Positions 1-12,867 of a stretch of DNA of 64,000 bases are shown in pieces. The notes below the pieces were generated by a model that saw only the letters and a list, made by a program, of their open reading frames with translations, was not told where the DNA came from and did not search any database. Numbering within the stretch: the stretch's first letter is position 1; each line of letters opens with the position of its first letter. Source of the DNA: Pteria penguin (taxonomy: Eukaryota > Mollusca > Bivalvia > Pterioida > Pteriidae); NCBI GenBank assembly GCA_035048485.1, contig CM068590.1, positions 7,756,329-7,820,328 on the forward strand. The letters run 5' to 3'. Made by a program: the position numbers and the translations under genes.

Positions 1-1507
1 CCAAATCTGGTAATCAAATTTTGTTGTAAACAGTTAATGGAGGCCTATCAATAATATTTATAGCTGTGCCCACCTTATAAGAGGGGTAATTGTGTATAAA
101 TACTGCGATGATACAAGAAATGGTCTAATTTAATTAAAATTCTGTTGATATTTTAAAACATAAAATTTAGGCCCACAAGACGCATATCAAATAGATGTAG
201 AATAGTCTTTATGTGAAATTACACTACAAATGGAGTTGAGGAAAAAGTTGCACTACAGCATTTTCTTGGCATGTTGATTGCTGTTTATCCCGCTTTATAA
301 AGTACATTGGGCCATAGTGACGTCACAATGATGTCATATTAGGTTTTGGCAGGTTTTCTGCAACATTTTATAATTATGTATTGCCTTAACACAACTGCAA
401 GGGTGGGAGAGTTGAGTTTGCAAAATTATATATTATATTTGTATAAAGCTTTGAGGGAGTTTTTCGTATGAACAGATAGAGGAATTTTTATAAAACTTAG
501 CATGAGTGAAGTGATCAATGTACCTCATGAGAACTGTATTGCTCTTTTTGTTTGATCTGCTCATGGATTGGTCTAGGGTGTTGTAACGGAGGTCTCAGGA
601 GGTATTATCTGATATGAAGAAGATACTTTAGATGGGTTACTTAAAGTGAAAAACTAAATGTAGGAGAGTATTTTCAAATGAAGATGTGTTGTATTTGGTC
701 TTTTCTTAAATAGAAATTATGAAACAGGAATGCTTTCATTACTGAGCATTTGATAAGATCTAAATTTCTCTTGTGCTCTTGATGCTCAGGTGAGCAATAT
801 AGGTCCATGTGGGACTCCTGGTTCGGGAAGATGATGTGAATTTTAAAATGTTAGAAAAACAGAAAAAAATTTATATTACAGAATGCTGATATTGACGCTG
901 TTCTCTTTTGTTCTCTGTTAATAGCTCTGTAATTTTATTGACAGCTATGTCTCAATACAAAGTAAAGGCACATATTTCTCAATTACTTGAGGGGTTAATG
1001 TAAATTACAGTACAAGTTCAAAAGATTTTGAGTGATATATATAAATCTATAGATAATAGAATGGGGGCTTCCTAATTTTGGAGCTAATGAAAAATTAAAA
1101 TGTTCACAGGGCAGCAGGAGGTATTTTAAAATTTTGGTTTTACTTCTTTTCTTAATATGTTAAAAAAAAACTGGTTTATGATCGGCCAAAAAAGTGGATG
1201 GTAGGAGCCCAAAAGTTCAACTTTTGTCTTTGTTGACCTAGATTTACGGTGCACACTTGCACAGTATGTCATGTTTATGTTTGAAGCCTTGTATTTGGTG
1301 GTAAGGTCATCTGGAGAAGTTGCTGGTAATCTCATTAATCATTTAATATATTTTCATCTCTTCAAGAGGCTTCAGTGAGTTTTGAGTGTAAAACCTGTCA
1401 AGTCTGTTCTCACACTTGAAGCTTCTGTGATAGATTTTAAGTAAAATCTTATTTAATGTAATGATAAATGTTGTGAACAGTTATTCTCTATGTGTTTATT
1501 TCTTCAG
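1..1507 (+). other. MTO1 intron, 3' part
   Basis: No coding signal was found here in any frame. The stretch ends in a pyrimidine-rich tract and CAG at 1505-1507, the acceptor of the first MTO1 exon in the window. Bases 785-822 resemble the 3' end of the interspersed element that begins TAGCTCACCTGAGC (GGTGAGCAATAT followed by a GG..CC-rich end), seen again at about 57945-57985. A palindromic TGACGTCA lies at 318-325. The donor of this intron is outside the window. Confidence 0.6.
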
Positions 1508-1620
1508 GCAGAAGAACAACTGGATTGTTATATAACATATACAAATGAAGAAGTTAGTAAAATCGTCATGGAAACACTTCACCTTAACAACCATGTGAGG
1601 GAAGAAATCTCGGGCCCAAG
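1508..1620 (+). CDS. MTO1: MTO1 exon (first in window), tRNA uridine modification enzyme
   Basis: This internal exon encodes 37 residues plus two bases, reading AEEQLDCYITYTN at its start and LHLNNHVREEISGP at its end. It aligns with the MnmG/GidA/MTO1 family just before the conserved RYCPSIE segment, where human MTO1 has EDQLPCYLTHTN and LHLNSHVKE. MTO1 is a mitochondrial FAD protein that, with GTPBP3, installs the taurine- or glycine-derived group on U34 of mitochondrial tRNAs. The acceptor is CTTCAG at 1502-1507 and the donor CCAAG/GTGAGT at 1620/1621. The exon ends in phase 2 (AG), and the next exon at 49325 supplies the G of an Arg codon. Identity rests on several diagnostic stretches, so I am confident. 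Confidence 0.95.
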
Positions 1621-1941
1621 GTGAGTAGTTTTCATAACATGCACTTTGTGACCATGTACGGCCATTGAAACAATGCCAAAAATCATCTTTACTATTTGCA
1701 GAGTGGATGGGCTAGTTGGCCTGGGCATTTCTTTATTTTCAGGCCTGTTGATTCATATTGCATTTTTACTATTATAGATGCTTTTTAAGCTCTTCGTTTA
1801 AACAAAACCCCACAAGAAGTAAACAAAGATTGGTAATGGTATATAGTCATCAACAAGGAAGATAATAACAGAGAAAATTAAAACTTTTGCATTTTGAAAA
1901 TTCCTGGGAAAATGGCTTTTTGGATAATAGTGATGAAAAAT

Positions 1942-2398
1942 TCTATTGGTTATTATTTTGACCAGTTGGTAATTATTTGACCATTTGGTTATGATTTTGA
2001 CCAGGTGGTTATTATTGACCAAGCCGGCGTGGTGTAGTGGTATTGCGCTCACTTCCTGATCGGGAGGCTAAGGTTCGAGTCCTGCTCTGGTCATGCAGGT
2101 GTCCTGTCTTTTAGATGAGACAGAACTGAGGCCCCATGTTGTGGTATGCATGGCTCGTTAAAGATCCCTCACTGGTTCGAGTGGATCCGTTGCAAAGGTC
2201 AAAATTTGTATGCCCCACATCAGGCAGATGCCGTCACCATATACATGAAATATTCGTGGTGTGATGTTAAACGAAAATCAATCAATCAATCATTTTTTGA
2301 CTAGTTGATTATTTTTTTGACCTGGTCCAGTTGATTATTATCTAAGCTGTTGGTTATTATTTTGACCAGTTAGTTATTATTTTAACCAATTGGTTGGA
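1942..2398. repeat. Minisatellite of about 20-22 bp split by a SINE
   Basis: Degenerate units built on TTGGTTATTATTTTGACCAG lie at 1942-2022 and continue at 2293-2398. The SINE at 2023-2292 separates the two halves, so the tandem array is probably older than the insertion. Confidence 0.75.
2023..2292 (+). mobile_element. tRNA-derived SINE, CAAT-tailed family
   Basis: A tRNA-like head carries an A-box-like GTGGTGTAGTGG and a B-box-like GGTTCGAGTCC. It is followed by a body with AAAGATCCCTCACTG, CAGGCAGATGCCGTCACCATA and GTGGTGTGATGTTAAAC, and a short (ATCA)n tail. At least six relatives occur in the window (20512, 24798, 25403, 31372, 56767, 60071), plus a decayed one at 52951. It is not expected to encode protein and would depend on a LINE for movement. 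Confidence 0.85.
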
Positions 2399-2599
2399 AA
2401 ACAACAAACGACTAACAGTTTATGAGGATGGTCCAGACTCAATATGTTGTTTTTAACTTTACACTTGGGAATATTTGACTTATATAATGGTTGAAGATAC
2501 TGAGAAATTTATCGTAGACTACCCTAGGTAGATCAATAATGTAGGAAGCACAGAATGGCAATGATAGTATACTACATATCCATATAGACTATTTTGGCA

Positions 2600-2920
2600 C
2601 CAAGGCCTTTTATCACTTGCACTTGTTCAAACTTCAGGCCATTAAGGCCCTTTATCACATGCTATTATTCAGGCAACCAAGGCCCCTCATCACATGTTAC
2701 TGTTTATGCCACCTAGGCTCTTTGTCATATGCTGCTGTCCAGGCCATATTGTTCCTTAATCACATGCTCTTGTCCAGGCCACTAATGTCTTTCATCACAT
2801 GCTACTTATCCAGGCCACTTATGTCCTTCATTACATGTCACTGTCCAGGCCACCAAAGTCCTGTATAGCATGGTCGTTTGTCACATGCTAGGATCCAGAA
2901 CACCAAAGCCCTACATGTAA
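2600..2920. repeat. Degenerate minisatellite of about 33 bp
   Basis: About nine diverged units share TCACATGCT followed by TCCAGGCCAC. Unit length and sequence drift along the array. The short open frame at 2617-2868 is a by-product of the repeat. Confidence 0.7.
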
Positions 2921-3039
2921 CCCAGATGTTAAAGTTTTAGTACAGCACTGCAGCATAATGATTTTGAAATTCATTATCAGAAATGAGACCCTTTAGGCAG
3001 CTTGCTGTTTTGTATAAATGAGGCCACTCTTAGCAGAAA

Positions 3040-3245
3040 GTCAGGTACTACAATCAGTCAGATTCTGCAGTAAGTCAGATTCTACAATCAGTCAGATTTT
3101 ACAATAAGTGAGATTTTACAATCAGTCAGATTTTACAATAAGTGAGATTTTACATTCAATAAGATTCAACAATCAGTCAGATTCTACAGTCAATCAGATT
3201 CTACAATCAGTTAGATTTTACAATATATCTGATTTTACAATCAGT
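3040..3245. repeat. 17-bp minisatellite
   Basis: About 12 units of CAGTCAGATTTTACAAT and its variant AAGTGAGATTTTACAAT, which alternate in the centre. The ends are more diverged. Confidence 0.85.
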
Positions 3246-3803
3246 ACTAAAATTACATCTTACTCAGACTTGGAGGCTATCTGATTTCAGATGTTATAAT
3301 ATCTTACTAAATCAAAAAGTCCTATCCATATTCTGATGTATGGTCTCATATGTACTTTGAGACAGGAGTATTGTATCTTAGAATTTGGGATGTTCATCGT
3401 TGGATGTGTTATACATGTATACTCACTCCTGATTTTGATCTGACAAAGCCGTGTACATGCTTGATGACTAGAAATCCCAAACTCGTGTCATATATAGATT
3501 TAATAATATCTAGCTGGCATTTTCAAGAATTATTTGCAGCAAAATCAAATTTGAACAAAATACAGTTAATGCAGAATATTTTTTGCAAGTAATAAGTATT
3601 ACAAGGAAGAAAGGCAACTCTTGTGTGTTTGTATCAATTTTAATTTTCGACAATGATTGACAGGTGTTGATATCTCTGATACCACGCCCTACAAACATGA
3701 ATTCTTGTATTATATAAAACCAATGAGATCATGGAATGTTGATATAAATAATTGATATTTATAATGTATCATGTATGATACAATACGTCATCATGCATTT
3801 TCC

Positions 3804-3971
3804 ACTCCTAAACACACTCTCAAAGAATGATACAGAATTCCTAAACACACTCTCAAAGAATGATACAGAACTCCTAAACACACTCTCAAAGAATGATACA
3901 GAATTCCTAAACACACTCTCAAAGAATGATACAGAATTCCTAAACACACTCTCAAAGAATGATACAGAATT
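3804..3971. repeat. 33-bp minisatellite, five near-identical units
   Basis: Five units of 33 bp with core CTAAACACACTCTCAAAG and GAATGATACAGAA. The unit is a multiple of three and has no stop in one frame on each strand, so open frames exist at 3775-4128 (+) and 3759-3977 (-). I regard both as accidental. Confidence 0.92.
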
Positions 3972-4284
3972 CATCATTAGATATATTACTTGCCTCTATC
4001 ATAGACAGCTTGCGATATTGCTTTACTTGTTGAGAATAACTGATCATAAACTTAAGCAATCAAAGGAGAAGATAGATTGTCAATCCCTGATTGAAATGAT
4101 GATTTGTGATCACATAGTAAGTACTTAGTGTATTACATATATACATAGAATTTGGCATTTCCTGGAGGTCTCATTCCCGTTGTTGAATAACAAATCATAC
4201 TCTGGGAACATCTCACAGCAATTATGTCTACTTATCTACAGATCTGTGTTCACACAAGAGCTCAACTTGATAATTATGATGAAG

Positions 4285-4560
4285 CCTTTGTAACACAGCA
4301 TATTGTATTATATCGAAGTTGTTGTAAAAGTAACACAGTATGTAACATTATGTCAGAACTGTTGTAATGTAACACATCATATAACATTATGTCAAAACTG
4401 CTGTAATGTAACACAGTATATAGCACTGTGTAAAAACCCTTGTAATACAACACAGCATATAACAATATGTCAAAGCTGTTGTAATGTAACACACTATATT
4501 ACATTGTGTCAAAACTCCTGTAGTGTAACACATGATATGACACCAAATAGGTTTATATCT
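4285..4560. repeat. 39-bp minisatellite
   Basis: About seven diverged units with TGTAATGTAACACA followed by ATAACATTATGTCAAA. The period measured between TGTAATGT at 4363 and 4402 is 39 bp. Confidence 0.8.
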
Positions 4561-4589
4561 ATGGTGAAACTATTCTAACACAATTTATA

Positions 4590-6245
4590 ACACATTGTAG
4601 ATTTATATCTGTGGTGAAGCCCTTGTCACAAAATATATAAAACCAAGTAGATTCATATTTATTGTTTTGCCCTGATTACTCTGTTTACAACATCTATTAG
4701 GGCCATATCTGAGGTGAAGCCCCTGTAACAGTATGTAACATCTATCAGGGTTATTTATATCTGTGGTGATGCTCTTGTAACATAGTATGTAACACCTATA
4801 AGGGTTATTTATATCTGTGGTGATGCTCTTGTAACATAGTATGTAACACCTATTAGGAATATATTTGTGGTGAAGCCCCTGTAACATAGTATGTAACACC
4901 TGTTAGGGTTATATCTGTGGTGATGCCCCTGTAACATAGTATGTAACACCTATTAGTGTTATATCTGAGGTGATGCCCATGTAACATAGTATGTAACACC
5001 TATTAGGGTTATATCTGTGGTGATGCCCCTGTAACAGTATGTAACACCTATTAGGGTTTTATCTGAGGTGATGCCCCTGTAATGTAATATGTAACACCTA
5101 TTAGGGTTATATCTGAGGTGATGCCCCTGTGACATAGTATGTAACACTTATAAGGGTTATATCTGTGGTGATGCTCTTGTAACATAGTATGTAACACCTA
5201 TTAGGGTTATATCTGTGGTGATGCCCCTGTAACATAGTATGTAACACCTATTAGTGTTATATCTGAGGTGATGCCCCTGTAACATAGTATGTAACACCTA
5301 TAAGGGTTATATCTGTGGTGATGCCCCTGTAACATAGTATGTAACACCTATTAGGGTTATATCTGTGGTGATGCCCCATGTAACATAGTATGTAACACCT
5401 ATTAGGGTTATATCTGAGGTGATGCCCCTGTAACATAGTATGTAACACCTATAAGGGTTATATCTGTGGTGATGCCCCTGTAACATAGTATGTAACACCT
5501 ATTAGGGTTATATCTGTGGTGATGCCCCTGTAACATAGTATATAACACCTATTAGGGTTTTATCTGTGGTGATGCTCTTGTAACACAGAATATCAAACCT
5601 AAGATGTTTACATGTTTATAACACCAAGTAAGTTTATGTCTGTTCTGAAGCCCTTGTAACTCTGCATATAACACCAAATAGGTTTAAAACTATTAATACC
5701 AGCCATGTAACACAGTGTATAACACCTGGGTCCGGCGTCATAAACTGAGAATATACTTAAGTTATAATTTCATATTCTTCTGTTCATCAATGAATTAATA
5801 ACTGGTATTTATATTTTATTGAGTTTTATTTTATTGGTAAATAGAATTAAACCATTCTGCATTAAAATTTGTTTGAACGTTTGATAATGAAATAAATTGA
5901 AATGAAATATTTGACTTAAGTATATTCTTAGTTTATGGCGCCGGACCCTAAAAGGTTTATATCTACAGTGATACACTTTGTAACACAGAAATAAGAATAA
6001 ACTAGTATGGTTATATCCGGTGATGAAGGCCTTGTTACACAGTAGGTATATATGTTCTATATTTTTATGTAACACCTAGTAGGGTTATATCCGGTGAAAA
6101 GCCCTTGTTACACAGTATGTACAATCTGCTTGGTTTATAATAGGGTAAAGCCCTTGTAACACAGAATATGAAAACTACTTGGTTTATATCTATGGTGATG
6201 CCCTTGTACCACATTATATAACACCTAATGACACCTAGGACGTAT
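4590..6245. repeat. 51-bp minisatellite, interrupted by a MITE
   Basis: Roughly 20 units with TTAGGGTTATATCTGTGGTG, then GATGCCCCTGTAACATAG and TATGTAACACC. The central units (about 4900-5580) are nearly identical and the flanks are diverged. The array is broken at 5728-5948 by an inverted-repeat element and resumes in decayed form to about 6245. Since 51 is divisible by three, the - strand stays open in several short frames, which are not genes. Confidence 0.92.
5728..5948. mobile_element. MITE with terminal inverted repeats
   Basis: The 221-bp element begins GGGTCCGGCGTCATAAACT and ends with the near-perfect reverse complement, AGTTTATGGCGCCGGACCC. The match runs for about 35 bp through the palindromic ACTTAAGT. 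The interior is AT-rich without an open frame. Flanks read ACACCT and TAAAAG, with no clear target-site duplication, so the superfamily is undecided. Confidence 0.85.
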
Positions 6246-6296
6246 ATAACACTTAGAATAATTTGTATTTTGGTATCATAAAATATATAGCAAATA

Positions 6297-6366
6297 TCAC
6301 ATGATCATTACAAGAAATAAACATCAAATGGTCACATGATCATTACACGAAATAAACATCAAATGG
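6297..6366. repeat. 35-bp direct duplication
   Basis: Two nearly identical 35-bp copies containing ATGATCATTAC and GAAATAAACATCAAATGG, starting at 6301 and 6336. Confidence 0.85.
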
Positions 6367-7299
6367 TAATGTACATTATTATAATACATGATTACAATAT
6401 TGAAATATTATCCTTATAAGGAATAATGTCTAGAACATCAACGTCAATATGATGTAGTATTCTCAGACCCTGCATATCATATACAATTATTATGCATAAT
6501 GTATAACATCACATATTATCTGAAACTACATTTTTCTACATAAATAAAACATACCACTTACAATACAACAGCTGACAAGGCCATTCTGAATTCTCAATTA
6601 AAATGTACCAAGTTAACTAGTTGATTTTTCGCATAAAGAACAATTTTCAGACAAAAAGTAAAAACCAAAGGGGAATAATGACACAAAAGGAGATACATAA
6701 ACTTATTGCCCGACAGATATGCAATCACATCTCAAAATCTCCCAGACAATTTCCAAATATCTACCCCTACAAAAATCATTATTACCAGAACGTAGTGTAG
6801 ATGACAATGGGTTATGCTAAGTGAAGTCATTACCAAATATGAATAAATGTACCTTATTGCAATTTTATTTGATGTGAGCGACCTAATCTTTTGCCAGGAT
6901 TTTTATCATGACGTCAGTACTTTGAGCGTGACGTCACAGTAGTTTGACGCAAATTTGAGCCGCAAAACTTCATATGTCGGATTCTGCCCCTTACATCATG
7001 TAAAATTACAGGAAAGTGTATTGTGCGTCGACAAAAGAAAAAATAATAAGAAAAAAATTAAAAGATAAAAACAACACATGCTTCATTATTTACATTGCAA
7101 GATCCGCTTACTACATTTCAGTAAACATATCTCTGTCGTTCTTGTTCAAATAAATGACAACGATGAAAAGTACCACCGTGTATTCTGAAAAGAAAGGCGG
7201 AGATAAAAGAGGCTAATGTGGCCTAGATACGGGTCAGTTAATGAAATAACACGAGAGGAATCAATGTTTACGATTATAGTGTCATGTAATTTTAGTCAC
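6367..7299. other. Intronic, nothing recognised
   Basis: AT-rich sequence without a convincing open frame. The only notable motifs are TGACGTCA-like sites at about 6910-6940. Confidence 0.5.
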
Positions 7300-7485
7300 A
7301 CCAATTGAGTTCCACTTGTTACTCAGTTGATCGTCCCAAGTCGGTAACACATCTGTCGTGCAATCACTATTTTGTTATATCATTGCATGTATTGCATTAC
7401 TTGTTGTCGAGTTCTGCCTAAAGGCTAAGTCAGATGTCTTTCCCTTTCCCTTGTAAAATGGTCTTTTCAACTCTTCGTTCTTGTC
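7300..7485 (+). repeat. Interspersed repeat, about 190 bp, copy 1
   Basis: It shares with 7850-8035 and 58748-58935 an ordered set of blocks: CACACCA with a following TTGTTACT, then a TTGACCGTCC-TAAGTCGGTA-like block, GCAATCA, and near the end GTCAGATGT with a CTCTTGT-like end. This copy is the most diverged. I cannot name the family. Confidence 0.65.
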
Positions 7486-7849
7486 GGTTATAAGTTAGAT
7501 TATTTCTTTCGAATAAAACTTAGTGAAAACAGTAGTTCTCAGAAGTTGTATCTTCTGATAATCTGTAAAATTTTGCTAATTTAATTATTTATAAAGCATT
7601 AAAATATTTAGATAGGTATATGTAATAGGCATATGTAGTGATCCCAGACCTGCTGCTGTGAATGAGTAATGTGGAAATGTAAATTGTACAAAGAGTAAAC
7701 TATTAAGAGATGAACGTCATTCCAACTGTTAATCATGAACCGTATTTCATTTTATAGATGCAATATGACACTGGCATACATTTGACATCTTTGATTTAGT
7801 GACATTGACCTTTATATATGACCCCCGTTTTAGTTTGTAATAGTATTAA

Positions 7850-8035
7850 CCACACCAATTGAATGACGTTTGTTACTTCAATTGACCGTCCTAAGTCGGT
7901 ATCGTAACCGCAGCACAATCAAATATTATTGTAATGTCGTTTTTCCGTGTATATTCTACTATTTTCATGTTTTGTGTGCTTGTCTTTGGTGATTTTTGTT
8001 ATACAGCTTTGTCAAGTGTCTTCAGTTTTCTCTTG
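7850..8035 (+). repeat. Interspersed repeat, about 190 bp, copy 2
   Basis: It matches the copy at 58748-58935 closely, with AACCACACCA, TTTGTTA, TGTAACC/GTAACCGCAG, ATTGTAATGTC, ATCATGTTTTGTGTGC-like and ATACAGCTTTGTCA blocks in the same order and spacing. No tail or inverted termini were seen. Confidence 0.75.
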
Positions 8036-10187
8036 TTAAAACTCATCTGTAATCCCTGAATATAGGACCCTTTCAATATTATCTTGATCCAATTGTGGAA
8101 TCATTTCTGATAATTTTTACAATTTGAAAGACATGCCATTCCGGTGAGCTTTATTGCCTTCCTCATAAAAACTCTTGTTTTTATGTTATATTGTTTTACT
8201 TTTTAAGTGTCATAACTGCGAGCATGACGACTTTATAAGTATCTTTACTTATCGTTATCCATGAATCTTATACAATTATAAGATTCATGAATCTTTCCTA
8301 ACTTCAATTCTTTTTTATAATCTGATTCATATATCAGCATATGGCTATAGTAAATTCGTTAAGTTATGTTTTCGTCTACCCCAAAACAATTTCATTTCTT
8401 TTGTTATAATTTTTTTTATTGAATTCTTAATCCAACAAACTTTCACTAAGTGATCATCTGGAACAAAACTATACAAACAACGTATAACAATGTGTTTGTA
8501 GAGTGTATAAGAAACTAATTATGTATTGTTATATTGTGTAGTGTGGTGTCCGATTTATGCAGAGTTAATCAGAAGAAATCTTGTGATTGATTAAAGTGTA
8601 ATTGTGTTCTTGAATAATTTCTAAGATAACTCTGACTATCACGTCCATGGTGCATTTCAGATCAGGGCTAGATTTTACTAAATATGATTTCTATTATAGA
8701 ATTCGCATTCAAGATGAGAATGTTATAGACTTAGATCTCGATATTTATTGGGTTGGTACATAAGATATATGTACTGCTTATCCATAATCTAAGATCCGAA
8801 TGTCACACTCAGCTGACAGTCATTCGTACTCATCAACGTATCCACTGTCCAAAAAATCATGTTACACCCTTCAGAATAACTTCTATCATTTTGATGCCTT
8901 CAGCAGATGCCTTAACTGTTTTTGGTCAAAGGTTTTCGAGAACGCAAGGTAATGCCAAAATACAAAGTAGTTAGGCTTGGGCAGCTGGGACACGTGTTCA
9001 ATCCATCAAAGGAAGGCCGGATTCTGCCGCATTGTACGCTACGTATTGTTAGTACCATGCTTGAGTAAAGATTTATCAGTGCTTAGCCATACTTTACTGA
9101 CAATTTGAATAATGATGGCAAACAAGTCTAAATAATTGATCGACATCGGAATTTTTGTGAGAGAGAAATCTCCGTCCTATAGAATAGTAACTACGTGAAG
9201 CAGATGTTCCTGTGGTTTTGTTAGATAAGGGGAAATATCAGAGTTATAAGTTAGTTTTACACAAAATTCAAGTCGATATAAATCACATTAATCAGAGGTC
9301 ATCGAGGCTGAGAAGTTATAGAATTCATTTCGTAAAAGGAAGTTACTGACTCCAACTTTCTCCTCTGACCCCCCCCCCACATACACACACACACAATCTG
9401 GGCATTGTAGGGCTACATCTGACGGTCATAGCCAAATTATTGATCCTCTAGTAAATAGTGGATAAAAATTAAAATACTGCGGATGTTACTGGTCATTTTT
9501 TGCGGTAGTAATAAATCTTTGAGATAACTATGTCGATTTGTAATAATCGCTTTATACACGTGCGCAAAATGCCAATAGAATATACACTAATTAAAGGAAA
9601 TAGCAGTACAAATGTCGTAAATTTGATCTTTCGAGACGTAAACAAAGCCTACCTTTTTCCTAATTAATTATTTTATCAGTAAATCCTGAGTGTTTGTTAT
9701 GTATCGTGAGGTAGAAAAGACTAAGATGATAAGAGCTTTCTTCTGCACTGTTTACTGAATAAATCTGACTTGTGGATATATCATTCCGACACGCTATCTA
9801 ACACATCTAACACGAACTGATACCCCACCTTAAACAAAAATATACCGTACTATATAGTCCTACATAGGAGAGGAGCACTGTTTTGATAACATCATCTTTT
9901 CTCTGCTTAACTGAGTAAAGGATGTCCAAACAAATTTCACTGCATTTTCTCATAGATCTGCAAAAAATCCTTATCATAATTGTTCATATAATCCCCTATT
10001 TATATGATATATATTGGTTATGTATAAGGTCGTATTTTTTTCAAAGTCAGTCATGTAGACAACGACATTAATCCTCAAATTGAAATTGCATGAAGCAAGT
10101 TTCGTTTGTCTTACAGCGAGTATTTTATTACATTTTTAAGGGGAAACTACATTTCATTAAACGGAAATGTTTCCTAAAAATTAAGTT

Positions 10188-10190
<3 letters not shown>
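8036..10190. other. Intronic, mostly unique sequence
   Basis: No gene was recognised. A perfect 12-bp-stem hairpin (ATGAATCTTATA, loop CAAT) lies at 8261-8288. A compound microsatellite with ten C followed by (CA)n lies at 9369-9394. The open frame at 8753-8974 has no recognisable feature. Confidence 0.5.

Positions 10191-10282
<92 letters not shown>
10191..10282. repeat. (AT)46 microsatellite
   Basis: Uninterrupted AT dinucleotide over 92 bp. The overlapping open frames that read Tyr-Ile repeats are artefacts. Confidence 0.98.
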
Positions 10283-10284
<2 letters not shown>

Positions 10285-10394
10285 TACGTATAAAATCAGA
10301 TTTACAATGCGAATAGGAGGACAGAGGAGGATAACAATGTGAAACAATAGGTACGTATATATGAACAGTATCCATGTGCATATTACAAAACAGG

Positions 10395-10690
10395 AATAAA
10401 AGTGAATATGGACCTGTAGAAGCAGGCAGGACCTTGGCACTTCTGTTTGACCGGTCACACCCACCATGAGCCCAAAGATGGACCTCTGGAGAAACAGGGG
10501 CGGCATCAAGTGCCGTTGAGCAGCACTTCTGGCAGACTGGTCACATCCACCATGAGCCCAAGCATGGACCTTTGGAGAGGCAGGATCAAGTGCTTTGGAT
10601 CATTTCTGGCTGACTAGTCACATCTCCATGATTCCAAACATGGACCTTTGGAGAAACAGAGGCAGGATCAAATGCCGTGGACCCCAAGCG
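10395..10690. repeat. Degenerate tandem repeat of about 76-86 bp
   Basis: About three and a half units with CATGAGCCCAAGCATGGACC, TTTGGAGAAACAG and CAAGTGCCGT. Starts of CATGA at 10465, 10551 and 10627 give spacings of 86 and 76 bp. Confidence 0.8.
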
Positions 10691-10829
10691 ATATGACCCT
10701 GTCATTATCATTATAAACCACTAAACCTCTATCAAACGGATAAGTCAACATTGTATATAATGTAAACTTTGAGATAATTGGCAAAAGAACATCAACACTT
10801 ACTCTGTTTATGATAAAAAAGAAATGCTG

Positions 10830-11705
10830 GTAACCCAAACTCTATCTGGTATAACAGATGCTAACTTTAATCTGTCCGAGATAAACAAGATACCAACGCC
10901 AAACATGTCTTGATGAGACGGACATATCTACCCTAAACCTATCCGAAATAAAACAAGACATTAACCCTTAACGTAATTTGATACCTAAAGCATATTAACC
11001 AAAAACCTTTTTGAGATAAAACAAGGTATCAATCCTGAACATATCGGACATAAAACAAGACCTCAATCCTAAACCTGAAATAAAACAAGCTATCAATCTA
11101 TCTGAGATAAAACAAGCTATCAATCTATTTGAGATAAAACAAACTGTCTATTCTAATCATATCTGAGAGAAAACAAGATAACAATCCTAAACCTATCCGA
11201 GATAAAACAAGATATTAATCCTTAACTTGAGGTAAAACAAGATATCAATCTTAGACTTGTGAGATGAGACAAGATACAAACCTTAACTTGTCTGGATAAG
11301 ACAAAGACATGAAGATCACACCTTTTTCAAGATATCAACCCTAAAGTCGAAAATAGACACCCTAACCCTGTCCAAAATGAAAAAAAGATACAGATTCTAA
11401 ACTTTTCTGAGACGAAACAAGAGACAAACCATAAACCTGTCTGAGGTGAATAAAGATGCAGACCCTAAAGCTGTCTAAGATAAAACAAGAGATAAACCCT
11501 AAACCTGTCTGAGTTGAATAAAGATGCAGACCCTAAAGCTGTCTAAGATGAAACAAGAGAAAACCCTAACCCTGTCTGAGATGAATAAAGATGTAGACCC
11601 TAAAGCTGTCTAAGATAAAACAAGATGCAGACCCTAAACCTTTCTAAGATAAAACAAGAGACAAACCCTAAAACTGAGATAAAACAAGATACAGACTAAC
11701 GCTGT
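10830..11705. repeat. Degenerate minisatellite of about 30-34 bp
   Basis: About 25 units built on GATAAAACAAGATA, CAATCCTAAACC and TATCTGAGA. Unit length varies and the units near 11440-11600 form a longer period with AAGATGCAGACCCTAAAGC. Confidence 0.8.
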
Positions 11706-12867
11706 GTGGGATACCACTCACCCGATTGAGATTAACGACGTGTAGAAAGTTAACTAATAAAGGAGGATGATTGAACCTTATTTTATAGTGATTTTATTTG
11801 ACTGAATAAAGACCATTTTAAAGTGAAACGGATACTAAGTATTAAACAACACTAAAGCCTATCCAAATTATTAAGATCTTATTAAACTTAAAGAGTGGGC
11901 CAAAACTACTGACTTCTATGATTGCGATAAACAAATAGCAATTGAATCGAAGAAATGAATAGTAATAAGGTATTAGACGCATATACAAGGACAGACTTCC
12001 ATATATTTTAAATTTTTGTTTTCGAAAACTTTCAAAACTCTTTTTGAATTGGGTATTAGATTGTCTCAAAAAGCAAATATAACTTTTAAACAAAAATGGA
12101 ACTACATATACAGTCTAAAAATGTGAAAATCCTCATAAATCGAATGATAAAAAAATAATAAGAAAATGAAGATAATCTTTACCCCAATGGAACCCAAGAA
12201 TTCTAGGCGAATACATTTATTTTCATGTTCTAATGTCTTATGTCATAACTAACATAGAAAAAACTCAAGGTAACATTTGAACATACAAGGTCTTGTGGTT
12301 ATTTTCAGGTTATGCTTTGACACACTAGAAGTGTTTTGGCACACAATGATACCATAATTTGTAAGTATAATGTTTGGTTGATTCATAAACGAGTTTTACG
12401 AGAGCACTCGGATAAAAAAGTCGGTCTTACACGGAACAGATAATTAACTCTTCCCGGAATCACTTACTTATCCTATTCAACAGTGATTCCTCTCTGTGTT
12501 CAAGTTCGAACTTATATTATGAATGTGATAAAAATTACAAAATAAGTATTTCTGTGATTTTGAGTTCAGGAAAATGTCTTTGTCACCAAATGCTTATCGT
12601 GTAGTTATCTAGAGATTCCATTTGTATGACTTTTCAACATACATTCAGAGGTTTCAATCAATAAGAAAAGTGTATTGTATTACGAAATTAATAGACTTAT
12701 AAGAATTTGTAAACATTTATAGGCATAATATGTTTTATTTCGTACGTACGTTATGGAACTATTAGCCTATCTTTCTAGTGTATTTAGTGCGATAATGTTA
12801 CCTGATACTCAGAATGAGAAATAATGACACAAGTAAAATAGGAGTCGTTGTACATATTTCCATGGAT
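11706..12867. other. Intronic, nothing recognised
   Basis: AT-rich sequence with no repeat array. The 83-codon open frame on the - strand (11842-12093) has no recognisable motif. Confidence 0.5.

Noticed and set aside
1..1507. An additional upstream MTO1 exon
   Set aside because: I looked for the family segment that precedes AEEQLDCY and found no matching reading frame flanked by splice sites.
3759..4128. Overlapping frames on both strands, 72 and 117 codons
   Set aside because: Five copies of a 33-bp unit explain both.
10090..10509. Frames rich in Tyr-Ile repeats
   Set aside because: Translation of the (AT)46 microsatellite; same for 49762-49971.
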